From positions 1-64,000 of the forward strand of contig CAJJDH010000025.1 of assembly GCA_905182905.1 (NCBI GenBank): a stretch of DNA of 64,000 nucleotides, in the 5' to 3' direction. The translations under genes were made by a program, and so were the position numbers. This document shows, in pieces, positions 17,385 through 26,429 of the stretch. The DNA is from a marine gamma proteobacterium HTCC2089 (GTDB lineage: Bacteria > Pseudomonadota > Gammaproteobacteria > Pseudomonadales > Azotimanducaceae). Numbering within the stretch: the first letter of the stretch is position 1; the number at the start of each line of letters is the position of its first letter. Below the pieces are notes generated by a model that searched no databases, had not been told where the DNA came from, and saw only the letters and a list, made by a program, of their open reading frames with translations.

Positions 17385-17867
17385 ATGACAAACAAGCTTC
17401 AACCAGGGGATATGTTTCCAGACATTACCCTCAACACGATAGACGGCGGAGAGATCAATCTACCTGCTGATCTAGATAGTCCATTTACGGCAGTGCTATT
17501 TTATCGCGGCCATTGGTGACCTTATTGCCGCCGACTGTTAGCCGGCTATGAAGAGCGCCGTGAAGCGTTTGCAGCACAAGGGGTATCAATCATTGCAGCA
17601 TCGGTCGATTCCTTGGGGAAGACAACCGAGGTGGCAGCGCCACTGGCGTTCCCCGTAGCATTTGGTGTGACAAGAAGCCAAGGCGACAGTCTGGGTGCCT
17701 GGTGGGATGAAAGCCGAGACTTTATCCAACCCAGTGAATTCTTGCTGACAAAAAGTGGCAAGGTCATGGCTTCCACCTACAGCAATTCACCGGTAGGACG
17801 AATGGATTCTGCGGAAACCCTCACGCTCATTGAATACATCAATGCACAGCGAACAAAAAAGGCTTAG
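17385..17867 (+). CDS. Peroxiredoxin-like (AhpC/TSA) selenoprotein with in-frame TGA
   Basis: A 160-residue thioredoxin-fold protein if the TGA at 17517-17519 is read as selenocysteine (position 45). Before it the frame gives TAVLFYRGHW and after it PYCRRLLAGYEERREAF, so the site corresponds to the first Cys of the W-C-P-Y-C motif normal in this peroxiredoxin-like family, giving U-P-Y-C. The frame stays open for 115 further codons with family-like content (IIAASVDSLGK, FPVAFGV). AGGA lies upstream of the ATG. It would reduce peroxides or act as a thiol oxidoreductase. Selenium genes selA, selB and selC are not in the window. A genuine stop (pseudogene) or base error are the alternatives. Confidence 0.82.
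17517..17551 (+). promoter_or_regulatory. SECIS-like hairpin directly after the in-frame TGA
   Basis: The bases after TGA can fold: GCCG (17527-17530) pairs with CGGC (17543-17546), then after one mismatch a C-G pair closes an eight-base loop starting with G at 17533, about 14 bases from the TGA. Outside, TTAT (17522-17525) can pair with ATGA (17548-17551), allowing one G-U pair. Bacterial SECIS elements lie just there and carry a G at the start of the apical loop. Recognised by eye, not folded by program. Confidence 0.6.
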
Positions 17868-17876
17868 GGCAGATTT

Positions 17877-17902
17877 AGCTAGCAGCTGGCTAGCTGCTAG
17901 CT
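17877..17902. terminator. CTAG-rich perfect hairpin between convergent genes
   Basis: AGCTAGCAGCT (17877-17887) is followed by four bases and its exact complement AGCTGCTAGCT (17892-17902). The hairpin begins ten bases after the selenoprotein stop and overlaps the stop codon of the convergent desaturase. There is no T-run, so it may terminate weakly in both directions or protect transcript ends. Confidence 0.5.
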
Positions 17903-18820
17903 AGGTACCGCCAAAGCCAATATTGCCTTATAACCTCTCTGAATCTCCATCTGCGCCTCATAACCCTTGTCGATCAGCATTTGATGCGCATCTTTGAGTT
18001 TGTAGTGAGGACAATTAACCACCAAGTGATGTTCTAAGTGATACTGGACATTGTATGGGGCAATCAACGCGCGCTCCCACCAGCTTGCAATAGTTGTTCG
18101 CGTATTGCGTAAACGGTCATCGTTATCCGGTACTACTGCATGCTCACCAATATTTCGCAAGCGCACTACAAACCGATTCCAAGTCAGCGCGGGTACCCAC
18201 CACAATAAGAAGTACATATACCAAACACCTGCTGCTGCAAAACCCGCCAAAAAGACCAAATTGATAACAATATTCGGACCGATGCGTCGCCATGCGTTGG
18301 CTAGACGAGCACCTAGCGTATCTCCTCTAAACGCCGCGCGAACGATACGCCCATACTGATCCCAGCCAGTTTGCCCTGTAAGGTCGCGGATCACCTTGCG
18401 TCGAAACGAAGTCTTGGTAATTGGAAAAGGTTTCGACAACGCAAGATCCGGATCGTTTTCTTGCTGAGTATGCAAATGATGTTGCACATGATATTTGCGG
18501 TAAGTGTCGATTTTTTCATCGGTGAAAGGGCGGTTGAGAATCCATTCGCAGACCCAGTCATTGACCTTACGGTTAGCGTATAACGCGCCGTGGGCGCCAT
18601 CATGGGTGAGCACAAAAAGTCCTAGTTGCCGAGCGCCAACAACCATAATTGCCAGCAGTACTGTCAGCGGATTAGTCCAAACACTGGCAATAACCCACGC
18701 GCCTAAAATAACCCCCCAGCAATGGACAATAGCCAATGTACTACGCCAGCTGGAAACACTGCGTAAATAGGTTATTTCTGCCGACGAAAAGAAATCGCCT
18801 GGACGTTGCAAATCACTCAT
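17897..18820 (-). CDS. Membrane fatty acid desaturase
   Basis: A 307-residue membrane-bound di-iron desaturase or hydroxylase. The three histidine clusters are present: HDGAH at about residue 75, HVQHH at about 112 and EHHLV near 262, and hydrophobic segments flank them (VLLAIMVVGARQLGLFVL, VINLVFLAGFAAAG). It would introduce a double bond or hydroxyl into acyl chains in the inner membrane. It converges on the selenoprotein gene and is separated from the CoA transferase by 94 bases on the same strand. Confidence 0.9.
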   Translation of the reverse strand: MSDLQRPGDFFSSAEITYLRSVSSWRSTLAIVHCWGVILGAWVIASVWTNPLTVLLAIMVVGARQLGLFVLTHDGAHGALYANRKVNDWVCEWILNRPFTDEKIDTYRKYHVQHHLHTQQENDPDLALSKPFPITKTSFRRKVIRDLTGQTGWDQYGRIVRAAFRGDTLGARLANAWRRIGPNIVINLVFLAGFAAAGVWYMYFLLWWVPALTWNRFVVRLRNIGEHAVVPDNDDRLRNTRTTIASWWERALIAPYNVQYHLEHHLVVNCPHYKLKDAHQMLIDKGYEAQMEIQRGYKAILALAVPS

Positions 18821-18914
18821 AAGGGCCTCGAGCGCACCAATCTAATTCTGATGGGCGAAAATATTACTCCCTCTCATGTGCCAATTCCACCACTTACAAT
18901 GGGACCCAAGACGG

Positions 18915-21242
18915 CTAGCGAATAGCGCCATCGGCCCTCAACTGGTCAATTTCCGGTGCTGAAAACCCCAGCTCATCCATCAGAGCGTCAGTGCTATCAC
19001 CCACCTCGCACGGCCCGCCAAGAGTTCGCTGTAAGTTTGGCCATTGGGACATTGCACCGTGACGCAGCCCTTCGCCATGTAGTGGATGAATAAAGTTCAC
19101 TACTAATTCACTATCCGAAAAATACTCCGTTTGCATTCGATCCCCGGGCGTAGGTCCATCCGCTTGAATACAACCTAACCCCATGGGTAGAAGCTTTTGC
19201 TGCCACTCTCCAGCACAAAAATTTACTAAATCCGTAAAATCGCCCACTACACTATGGAATTGCTCTTGTTCGATAGCAGTCACTAAGTTGACGAAAAGCC
19301 AGCCCTCTTTACAGGCGTAGAGTTGGTTGTAAGGACCTTTGCCTAAGTAATCAGCATCCAATGCAATACGGTTACTGCTGCCTTTTTTGTTGGCAGCACT
19401 TAGCTGCATAAAGTCATCGAAATTTGCATACGCATTAGCCCCAAACATATCCAAATAAATAATTTGACCCACGCCTAACCTGCGTGCGGCAAGCAAACCC
19501 ATGGCTCCAGCACTTGCCACGACAAAGGAAGTATTCGGATCTGGGTTCACCTCGTTGGCACGAAATAGCCGCCGACTAATGTCAAAAACCTGAGGATAGT
19601 CCTGAATCGTTGTAGGCAACTGGCCAAATTGATAAAGCACTCCCCCTAGAGCTGCCCCTGGTATTGGGTGGGTAGATGGTCGCAGAGCACCCGGACCTTT
19701 GGGGCCATATCCATTCACCGACATATAGACAAGTTTGGGGTTGTGTACTGACAAACTTGCGTAATCTAACCCCAATCGTTCAGGTACCCCTGGACGATAG
19801 TTATGAATAAATAAATCTGCATTTGCGACCAATGACTGGGCAATCTCCTGCCCAGACTGAGATTTAAGATTCAGAGCAATACTTTCTTTATCTGTATTGC
19901 ACCGAGCAGCACCTAGACCAAAGGCCATAACGCGAAAAGGGTCACCATCAATGGGCTCTAGCTTAATCACTCTAGCGCCAAGGTCTGCCAGCATACTGGC
20001 ACCAAAAGGCGAAGCAATAATCGCCGCGGCCTCGACCACGGTAACTCCCGCCAAGGGCAATGTTGCCTTTGTTGCAGTCCTCACACCTAGGTCTTGCTCT
20101 TGTTGTTCTTTAAACAACTCCTTTAGTTGAAGTGACGACATTTGAATAGGCACCGGGCCACCCGGAACCTGTCCAGGTGTGGCGGTAAAATCCCCCAGCA
20201 ACCCAAGCTGACTGAAACCATGGGACACATCACTGTGCCCATTGGTCAAAATATCCGCATCTTCTAGTGCTTCCTGAGTACTCTGATAGGGATGCGCTAC
20301 AACACCACCGTCGGCTAAAAAGATGTCCATCCACTCTTGTCGGCAGCGCGTCTGCATCTGCAGGCAAATACGTTGTCTGAAATCTTCGGTTATTGCCTCA
20401 CTTAAAGGCTGGGTTGCTAACTCTGCTTCGCGCAAAAGATCATCTAAACCTATCGCGCGGAGAAAATTTGCTTGCAGATGAGGAAGCAAATTGCCTAACT
20501 GCAACCACAGCCCATCTGCACATTGAACAGGCTGATAATTGAGCATAGGTAAGATTTTGTCCGGCTCTATGTAAGGTACGGGAGAAGGGTCCATTTGACT
20601 GGCACCCAAGCCCACTAGGTCATAAGCGGTCAGCGCACGCAGCATATTACTGCGCAGTAATTGCCCGTGATTGGAATGCTCGCGGTTGAACAGCTGTGCC
20701 AAAATTCCTGCTAGCATGGCTTGGCTGGCTCCATGGGTCCCCACCTTGAGCGCCGGATAAACCGGACCAGGACGCTCTGCCACACCTTCAAAAACCATCA
20801 TCCGACCAATGGCAGCAGCCACTAAAGATTCTTCCGCCGCGAACCTTTCACCATCTGCGGCTAGGTGACTAAATTTGTTGTTCTCGCCAAAACCGCTAAC
20901 CTGACCTTGAATCAAATCAGGGCGCACTGCTGTAAGGCTCGCTGCGTTCAGGCCCAAACGCAACAGAGTAGTCTCAGATAAATCCGTCAAAAACACATCA
21001 GCGGATGCCAAAATATGTCTACGTATGTTGTCAGCATCCGCGCATGTACTGCCCTGAGCCGGGCCTAAGCTGACGTTTATCCGCAGTTTGCCCCTCTGCC
21101 AAACTCGGTATTCACGCTCAGATTCTCCGTACTCAAACCAAACCACCTGAGCACCAAAGTCAGCCAGAACCATTCCCACCAACCCCGCGAGTGGCCCGTT
21201 GCTCACTTCAACTACGGTAATGCCGTCTAATATTTGCTTCAC
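18915..21242 (-). CDS. Tandem two-domain class III (CaiB/BaiF) CoA transferase
   Basis: At 775 residues this is about twice the usual CaiB/BaiF length, and the start motif of the family appears twice: ITVVEVSNGPLAGLVGMVLA near residue 8 and VTVVEAAAIIASPFGASMLA near 398. Each is followed by an LGA/FGAQV-type strand (DFGAQVVWFE; DLGARVIKLEP). It is thus an internal duplication or fusion forming an intramolecular dimer-like enzyme that moves CoA between carboxylic acids. The start is GTG at 21242 with GGGGGA upstream. Substrates are unknown. Confidence 0.88.
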   Translation of the reverse strand: MKQILDGITVVEVSNGPLAGLVGMVLADFGAQVVWFEYGESEREYRVWQRGKLRINVSLGPAQGSTCADADNIRRHILASADVFLTDLSETTLLRLGLNAASLTAVRPDLIQGQVSGFGENNKFSHLAADGERFAAEESLVAAAIGRMMVFEGVAERPGPVYPALKVGTHGASQAMLAGILAQLFNREHSNHGQLLRSNMLRALTAYDLVGLGASQMDPSPVPYIEPDKILPMLNYQPVQCADGLWLQLGNLLPHLQANFLRAIGLDDLLREAELATQPLSEAITEDFRQRICLQMQTRCRQEWMDIFLADGGVVAHPYQSTQEALEDADILTNGHSDVSHGFSQLGLLGDFTATPGQVPGGPVPIQMSSLQLKELFKEQQEQDLGVRTATKATLPLAGVTVVEAAAIIASPFGASMLADLGARVIKLEPIDGDPFRVMAFGLGAARCNTDKESIALNLKSQSGQEIAQSLVANADLFIHNYRPGVPERLGLDYASLSVHNPKLVYMSVNGYGPKGPGALRPSTHPIPGAALGGVLYQFGQLPTTIQDYPQVFDISRRLFRANEVNPDPNTSFVVASAGAMGLLAARRLGVGQIIYLDMFGANAYANFDDFMQLSAANKKGSSNRIALDADYLGKGPYNQLYACKEGWLFVNLVTAIEQEQFHSVVGDFTDLVNFCAGEWQQKLLPMGLGCIQADGPTPGDRMQTEYFSDSELVVNFIHPLHGEGLRHGAMSQWPNLQRTLGGPCEVGDSTDALMDELGFSAPEIDQLRADGAIR

Positions 21243-21402
21243 TTAAGTCCCCCGACTTGCTCTCCCTGACGCGCGGCTCCTGTTTAATCTCATAGCCTAA
21301 GCATTAAGAAACTAGCATAAAAGCTGATCCAGTTACCTGTATTGCAGATTTGATCAATGCAAGTGAGGCAGCATAGAAGACTACAGGCTATACTCTGCAG
21401 TT

Positions 21403-22533
21403 ATGAATATAGAAAACCAAAAAGAACAGACAGAAATTACATACCCGCTGACGGAAAGACCCGCGCCAGGTACAACCATGGAAGTGGCCCCGGGGGTGCG
21501 TTGGCTTGCTATGCCAATGCCCGGCTCCTTAGGTTTTATCAATCTTTATTTGCTTGAGGATATCGCGGGCTGGTGGATTGTGGACACTGGCCTGAATAAC
21601 GAACAAACCAAAGACCTTTGGGAAAAAATCTTTGCCGACGAACTGCAAGGCAAACCAGTCATAGGTGTCATATGTACGCATATGCACCCTGACCACATTG
21701 GTCAGTCACTGATGATCACCAACAAATTTCAATGCCCCCTATATATGACTCGAGGCGAGTATTACCAAGCACGAGCTTTTTCCAGCAGCGGTGGCTTTAG
21801 CCACAATAACTGGATCGGCAAGAAATTTTACAAACAAGCCGGCATGCCTGACGACTACATGGAACAGATCGAAAAGATGTGGTCCACGCGAGCCGCCGAA
21901 GGCATGACAATGCCAACCATGAGTGGCGGCTATGAGCGCCTAGAAAGTGGTCAGGTACTCACCATCGGTGACAACGACTGGCAAATAGTTGTGGGATCTG
22001 GGCATTCACCCGAACACGCTTGCCTTTATAGCCCGGCGCTAAAAGTACTGATCTCTGGCGACCAAATTTTGCCTATTATTACGTCAAATGTAAGCGTGCA
22101 CCCGTCAGAACCTAATGCCAACCCAATGCACGACTGGATGAACTCCCATGACTATTTTCTCAAAGTCATCCCAGACGATACTTTTGTATTACCGGCCCAC
22201 AACCTTCCGTTTTATGGAGTGAAAGCAAGGCTTCGTGACTTGATCAGCCACCATGATGATCGAATGCTAGCCATCGAAGAGGCCTGCATTGAAGCAAAAG
22301 ACGCTAAGGAACTGCTACCAGTACTGTTCTCGCGAGAACTTGGGCCGCCGCAAATGATGATGGCGCTGGGCGAGGCGATAGCCCACGTACATTTATTGAT
22401 GCATCGTAACCGGATAGAACGCCAACTTGATGACGACGGTGTTTATAAGTACCACTCAATAGACCCTACTTTGCCACGACGCGCCCACCCAAACGATCAT
22501 GACGCGCCGAACGACGCGCCAACCTACGTTTAG
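21403..22533 (+). CDS. Metallo-beta-lactamase fold hydrolase
   Basis: A 376-residue protein with the zinc motif H93-x-H95-x-D97-H98 (THMHPDHIG), a third ligand region GSGHSPEHACLY and LISGDQILP. The N-terminal strand MEVAPGVRWLAMPMPGSLGFINLYLL is the usual opening of the MBL fold. Length and C-terminal helical extension resemble MBL hydrolases involved in thioester or lactone hydrolysis, but substrate cannot be assigned. It is divergent from the CoA transferase, which hints at related metabolism. Confidence 0.88.
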   Translation: MNIENQKEQTEITYPLTERPAPGTTMEVAPGVRWLAMPMPGSLGFINLYLLEDIAGWWIVDTGLNNEQTKDLWEKIFADELQGKPVIGVICTHMHPDHIGQSLMITNKFQCPLYMTRGEYYQARAFSSSGGFSHNNWIGKKFYKQAGMPDDYMEQIEKMWSTRAAEGMTMPTMSGGYERLESGQVLTIGDNDWQIVVGSGHSPEHACLYSPALKVLISGDQILPIITSNVSVHPSEPNANPMHDWMNSHDYFLKVIPDDTFVLPAHNLPFYGVKARLRDLISHHDDRMLAIEEACIEAKDAKELLPVLFSRELGPPQMMMALGEAIAHVHLLMHRNRIERQLDDDGVYKYHSIDPTLPRRAHPNDHDAPNDAPTYV

Positions 22534-22546
22534 CGCACTAGATAAG

Positions 22547-22810
22547 ATGTCCGAACAAACACCCGCATTGAAAACTCGCATTGCGGGCATTTGCTACAGC
22601 GTTTTAAAATTTGCTCAAGACAGCTTGCCACCGGGCATTCGCAGTCTAGTGGGGCTGCTCTGCATGGTGGGGGGCGTTTTCGGCTTCTTACCGATACTCG
22701 GCTTCTGGATGCTGCCTTTGGGTGTGGCTCTGATTGGATTAGATATCCCCCCTGCCCGCAAACGCATTCAAGCCTGGATGGAAATGCTGAAAATTCAAAG
22801 TTCCGAATAA
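22547..22810 (+). CDS. Small membrane protein, possibly PGPGW-like
   Basis: An 87-residue protein with two hydrophobic segments in the middle (SLVGLLCMVGGVFGFLPIL and GFWMLPLGVALIGLDI) followed by a basic, amphipathic tail (PPARKRIQAW). The pattern is similar to small PGPGW-type membrane proteins, whose role is unknown. It starts 13 bases after the MBL stop; the frame is open to 22499 but that overlaps the MBL gene. Function unknown. Confidence 0.6.
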   Translation: MSEQTPALKTRIAGICYSVLKFAQDSLPPGIRSLVGLLCMVGGVFGFLPILGFWMLPLGVALIGLDIPPARKRIQAWMEMLKIQSSE

Positions 22811-22963
22811 GAACACCGAGTCCACGCAGGCAAACTAAGCAAATCTCCAACATCCAGCACTTAATCTGCCTACCTCTACACCGCCCACCTTGAAAATCAC
22901 AAATTAACCCTGCACAGTCAAAGCATAGTAAAGACACTAATCAGCACCTCGGGGGAGAGCACT

Positions 22964-24418
22964 ATGAGTGAACTAGCATTTCTTTCGGCTACACAGTTAG
23001 CTGCGAAAGTACGCAATAAGGAAATTTCAGCAGTCGAACTGCTCAATCACTATTTAGGACGTGTGGATCAATACAACGGTGACCTTAACGCGATCATTGT
23101 AGATATACGCGAACAGGCGCTGAAGGATGCAACTGAGGCTGACGCCATGTTGGCACGCGGCGATGCTTGCGGCCCTCTACACGGCGTGCCCATGACCGTA
23201 AAAGAATCCTACAACGTTGCTGGCACCCCGACTACATGGGGCAATCCAAACTGGACAGGCAATGTACCCAATGAAGACGCCGAGTCGGTGAAAAAACTGA
23301 AAAAAGCAGGCGTTACATTATTTGGTAAAACTAACGTGCCATTGTCTTTGGCAGATTTTCAAAGTTATAACGAAGTTTACGGCACAACTAATAACCCCTA
23401 CGATCACGAACGTATACCCGGTGGTTCTTCGGGTGGTTCAGCGGCTGCATTGGCAGCAGGTTTAACTGGCTTGGAGACCGGCTCAGATATTGGCGGTTCC
23501 ATACGCAATCCCGCCCACTTCTGCGGAGTCTTCGGCCATAAACCCACCCATAACCTGCTTTGGATGCGCGGTCATGCACCACCGGGTGATAATCGCGCAG
23601 GATCAGATATTTCCGTTATCGGGCCTCTAGCAAGATCTGCATTTGATCTTGAAACTGCAGTACGCGTTATGGCGGGGCCGGATGAAATTGCGTCCCGAGG
23701 TTTTAAACTTGACCTGCCTGAATTAGGCGATAGATCGCTCAAGGGCCTTAAAGTCGGGGTATGGAAAAACGAAGCATCCGCTCCTGTCAGCCAAGAAGTA
23801 GAAGCAAGGGTAGACCTTGTGGCCCAAGCCCTCAGAGACGAAGGCGCAATAATTGACGAAGACGCTCGACCAGATTTTTCCGTTGACCATGTGCAAGATG
23901 TTTACCGCAAACTACTGCACTCGACCATGGCAATGCGTATGCCCGATGAGGACTACGAGAACTTACTCAAATACGTGAAAGACCTAGATCCAAATGATGA
24001 TCGTGAAAGTTCTAAAGTGTTACGCGCCCAAGTTTCTAGTTTCAAACAGTGGGGAGAAGCTAATGAGGCTCGACACAAGTTGCGCTGGATTTGGCATGAA
24101 TTTTTCGGCAAATACGATATTTTGCTTACACCGATGATGGCAACCCCAGCCTTTAAGCATGATCAAAGGCCGTTTGCCGAACGTACGTTGCAGGTAGATA
24201 ACCAAGAGCGCCCTTACTTTGAACAAGTATTTTGGGCGGGACTGACCGGTGTTTCATTTTTACCCTCCACTGTTATTCCTACAGGACTGAACAAAGAAGG
24301 TTTACCCATTGGCGTACAAATTGTTGGGCCTGAGCTTGGGGATTTAATCACCATTGGCGTTGCGCAAAGACTGGAGCAAGCAGGCTTTGGTTTCACCCCA
24401 CCACCAGCCTACGGCTAG
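22964..24418 (+). CDS. Amidase signature family enzyme
   Basis: A 484-residue amidase. The Ser-cisSer-Lys triad is visible: Lys80 in MTVKESYNVAG, the cis-Ser in GGSSGGSAAA (about 153-162) and the nucleophile Ser179 in GSDIGGSIRNP. GGGGGAG precedes the start. It hydrolyses amide bonds of an unknown substrate, probably in the cytoplasm since there is no signal peptide. Two further amidases of the same family are in the window. A hairpin follows at 24458. Confidence 0.92.
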   Translation: MSELAFLSATQLAAKVRNKEISAVELLNHYLGRVDQYNGDLNAIIVDIREQALKDATEADAMLARGDACGPLHGVPMTVKESYNVAGTPTTWGNPNWTGNVPNEDAESVKKLKKAGVTLFGKTNVPLSLADFQSYNEVYGTTNNPYDHERIPGGSSGGSAAALAAGLTGLETGSDIGGSIRNPAHFCGVFGHKPTHNLLWMRGHAPPGDNRAGSDISVIGPLARSAFDLETAVRVMAGPDEIASRGFKLDLPELGDRSLKGLKVGVWKNEASAPVSQEVEARVDLVAQALRDEGAIIDEDARPDFSVDHVQDVYRKLLHSTMAMRMPDEDYENLLKYVKDLDPNDDRESSKVLRAQVSSFKQWGEANEARHKLRWIWHEFFGKYDILLTPMMATPAFKHDQRPFAERTLQVDNQERPYFEQVFWAGLTGVSFLPSTVIPTGLNKEGLPIGVQIVGPELGDLITIGVAQRLEQAGFGFTPPPAYG

Positions 24419-24457
24419 TGGTATAGACCAAGTCAACAATAACCGCCGCAAAAGATC

Positions 24458-24477
24458 CGGGCTGTGCTCACAGCCCG
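24458..24477. terminator. Hairpin between amidase and mevalonate operon
   Basis: CGGGCTGT pairs with ACAGCCCG around a GCTC loop, forty bases after the amidase stop. The run following on the plus strand is A-rich rather than T-rich, so efficiency as an intrinsic terminator is uncertain. It separates the amidase from mvaD. Confidence 0.5.
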
Positions 24478-24525
24478 CGAAGAAAAGGTAATCCCTAGGT
24501 TGATATGAGGTAATATTGCGCCGCT

Positions 24526-25482
24526 ATGCAAAATACTACCAAAGCCCAAGCGCATCCGAACATCGCCCTAGTAAAATACTGGGGCAAGCAAGACAAACAA
24601 GGCAACTTGCCAGCAACACCCAATCTGTCCATTACCCTGTCAAATCTGACTACGACTACCGAAGTTCAAAACAAGCAGAATGGAACAGCCGACGAATTCC
24701 ACCTTAATGGCGAGCAAGTAGAAGACGATAAACTCCATGGCTGGTTACAGACCTTGCGCAAACATTTCGACGTACCCGCAGTGGTGATTAAAAGTGCCAA
24801 CAACTTTCCAACCAGCGCTGGTCTTGCATCTTCCGCGTCAGGGTTTGCCGCGCTAATCACTGCAATCAATACACACTGCGACTTGGGCCTGAACGAGGAA
24901 ATGCGCTCAAATTGGGCACGCCAAGGTTCAGCAAGCGCTGCTCGTTCCATCCACGGCGGATTTGTTGCACTTGTACCGCCTCAATGGGAAGCCATGCGCC
25001 TTGCTCCTAGTGCCCATTGGCCGCTGGAGGTGGTCGTAGCCGTTACCAGCAGGGCCGCAAAATCCGTCAATTCCACCCAAGGTATGCAACGATCTAAACG
25101 AACCTCACCGTTTTATAATGCTTGGTTAAGAGGAGCGGCGGATGATTACAGCGCTGCCTCGGAAGCCATTAGCACACGCAATTTCACCCAACTGGCAGAA
25201 GTTGCAGAACTCAGCTGTTTGAAAATGCACAGCCTCATGCTTACTAGTATTCCAACCTTAAGCTATTGGACGCCAGCAAGCGTTGCCTGCATGGATTGCA
25301 TAAGAACCCTGCGCGACCAAGGTCATCAAGTATTTTTTACTGTAGATGCGGGGCCACAAATTAAAGCTGTATGCACAGCAGAAAGCCGAAGCGCAGTCAG
25401 CGCCGCATTAGCACAGGTGCCGGGTGTTCTAGAAATCATAGATTGCGGCCTGGGCGAAGGTGCGCGGATTATTGACCAGTGA
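24526..25482 (+). CDS. mvaD: Diphosphomevalonate decarboxylase
   Basis: A 318-residue GHMP-family enzyme that converts mevalonate 5-diphosphate to isopentenyl diphosphate with ATP. Diagnostic segments are AHPNIALVKYWGK near residue 10, NFPTSAGLASSASGFAAL (about 89-106), SAARSIHGGFV (about 139-149) and TVDAGPQIK near 276. It opens the mevalonate operon; its stop overlaps the next gene as GTGA. Most gammaproteobacteria use the MEP pathway, so the set is unusual. Confidence 0.95.
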   Translation: MQNTTKAQAHPNIALVKYWGKQDKQGNLPATPNLSITLSNLTTTTEVQNKQNGTADEFHLNGEQVEDDKLHGWLQTLRKHFDVPAVVIKSANNFPTSAGLASSASGFAALITAINTHCDLGLNEEMRSNWARQGSASAARSIHGGFVALVPPQWEAMRLAPSAHWPLEVVVAVTSRAAKSVNSTQGMQRSKRTSPFYNAWLRGAADDYSAASEAISTRNFTQLAEVAELSCLKMHSLMLTSIPTLSYWTPASVACMDCIRTLRDQGHQVFFTVDAGPQIKAVCTAESRSAVSAALAQVPGVLEIIDCGLGEGARIIDQ

Positions 25483-26429
25483 TATTTAGCGCGCCGGGAA
25501 AAGTGGTTTTATGGGGAGAATACGCAGTTCTTGCGGGCGCTCCAGCAGCAATTATGGCCGTGGATACAGTAGCTCAGGTGCGCATCGAAGAACGCCAAGA
25601 CAACACTTGGCATTTCAGCAGCACAGGTTTTGACAGCCCTAGCGCAATGGTTACAAACAGTACCCTGCCTAGTGAACCCACCGCCGCCTTTACAGCTAGT
25701 ATTTTGCAGCACTGGGGACTAGTGCGACTCAGCGACGTATGCTCAGGAGCGGACTTACATACTGACAGTGCAGATTTTTTTGCCGAAGGCCACAAGCTGG
25801 GTTTGGGTTCATCAGCAGCAGTATGCAATGCAACCTACGCAGGGTTGTGCCAGCTTTTGCACAAAGTACCTTCGTTAGCTGAAGCGCAGCTCATCCATCG
25901 CAACTGGCAAGGCGGCAAAGGTAGTGGCTTAGATGTGGCAGCGTCATGGTTTGGTGGCGTAATACGCTATCAAAACGGTCAAGCGGAAACCTACAGTTGG
26001 CCCAAAGATTTACACTGGCAACTTGTGTGGACCGGAAAAAGTGCTAAAACCGTTGATCACATTACCAGCTTTGATACTTGGCGGAGCCAAGACCAATCCA
26101 GCCTCCTCGATGACCTGTCCCAACTCAGCAGTCAACTCTTTGACCAACCTGGCGAAGACAATTTGCTTAACGCTTATCAACACGCATTATTCGCATTGGA
26201 TCTAAGCGCACAACTAAATATTTTTACCACAGAGCACCGCTCCTTGGTTAAACTAGCGGCCTCACACGGCATTACCTATAAACCTTGTGGCGCCGGTGGC
26301 GGCGATATCGGTATTGCGTTGAGTACCGATACAGACGCACTAGAAAAATTTCGTAGTGCGGTTTCAGATAACGATTTTTTGTTACTCGATTTGGAGATGG
26401 CCGAACATGGCATCACAGTCAAAGACTGA
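25479..26429 (+). CDS. mvaK2: Phosphomevalonate kinase
   Basis: A 316-residue GHMP kinase starting with GTG inside the mvaD stop. Motif 1 is SAPGKVVLWGEYAVL (residues 4-18), the ATP loop GLGSSAAVCNATYAG near residue 109 and GKGSGLDVAASWFGG near residue 147, which is the pattern of phosphomevalonate kinase; motif 3 is CGAGGGDIG near 270. Phosphorylation of mevalonate 5-phosphate is inferred from these and from the neighbours, which supply the other steps. It overlaps the next gene by 23 bases in another frame. Confidence 0.85.
   Translation: MIFSAPGKVVLWGEYAVLAGAPAAIMAVDTVAQVRIEERQDNTWHFSSTGFDSPSAMVTNSTLPSEPTAAFTASILQHWGLVRLSDVCSGADLHTDSADFFAEGHKLGLGSSAAVCNATYAGLCQLLHKVPSLAEAQLIHRNWQGGKGSGLDVAASWFGGVIRYQNGQAETYSWPKDLHWQLVWTGKSAKTVDHITSFDTWRSQDQSSLLDDLSQLSSQLFDQPGEDNLLNAYQHALFALDLSAQLNIFTTEHRSLVKLAASHGITYKPCGAGGGDIGIALSTDTDALEKFRSAVSDNDFLLLDLEMAEHGITVKD

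Noticed and set aside
17385-17519. Reading the peroxiredoxin-like gene as a pseudogene ended by TGA
   Set aside because: The TGA replaces precisely the active-site Cys, the downstream frame is intact to a normal stop, and a SECIS-like hairpin follows; a random nonsense change would not be expected at this codon.
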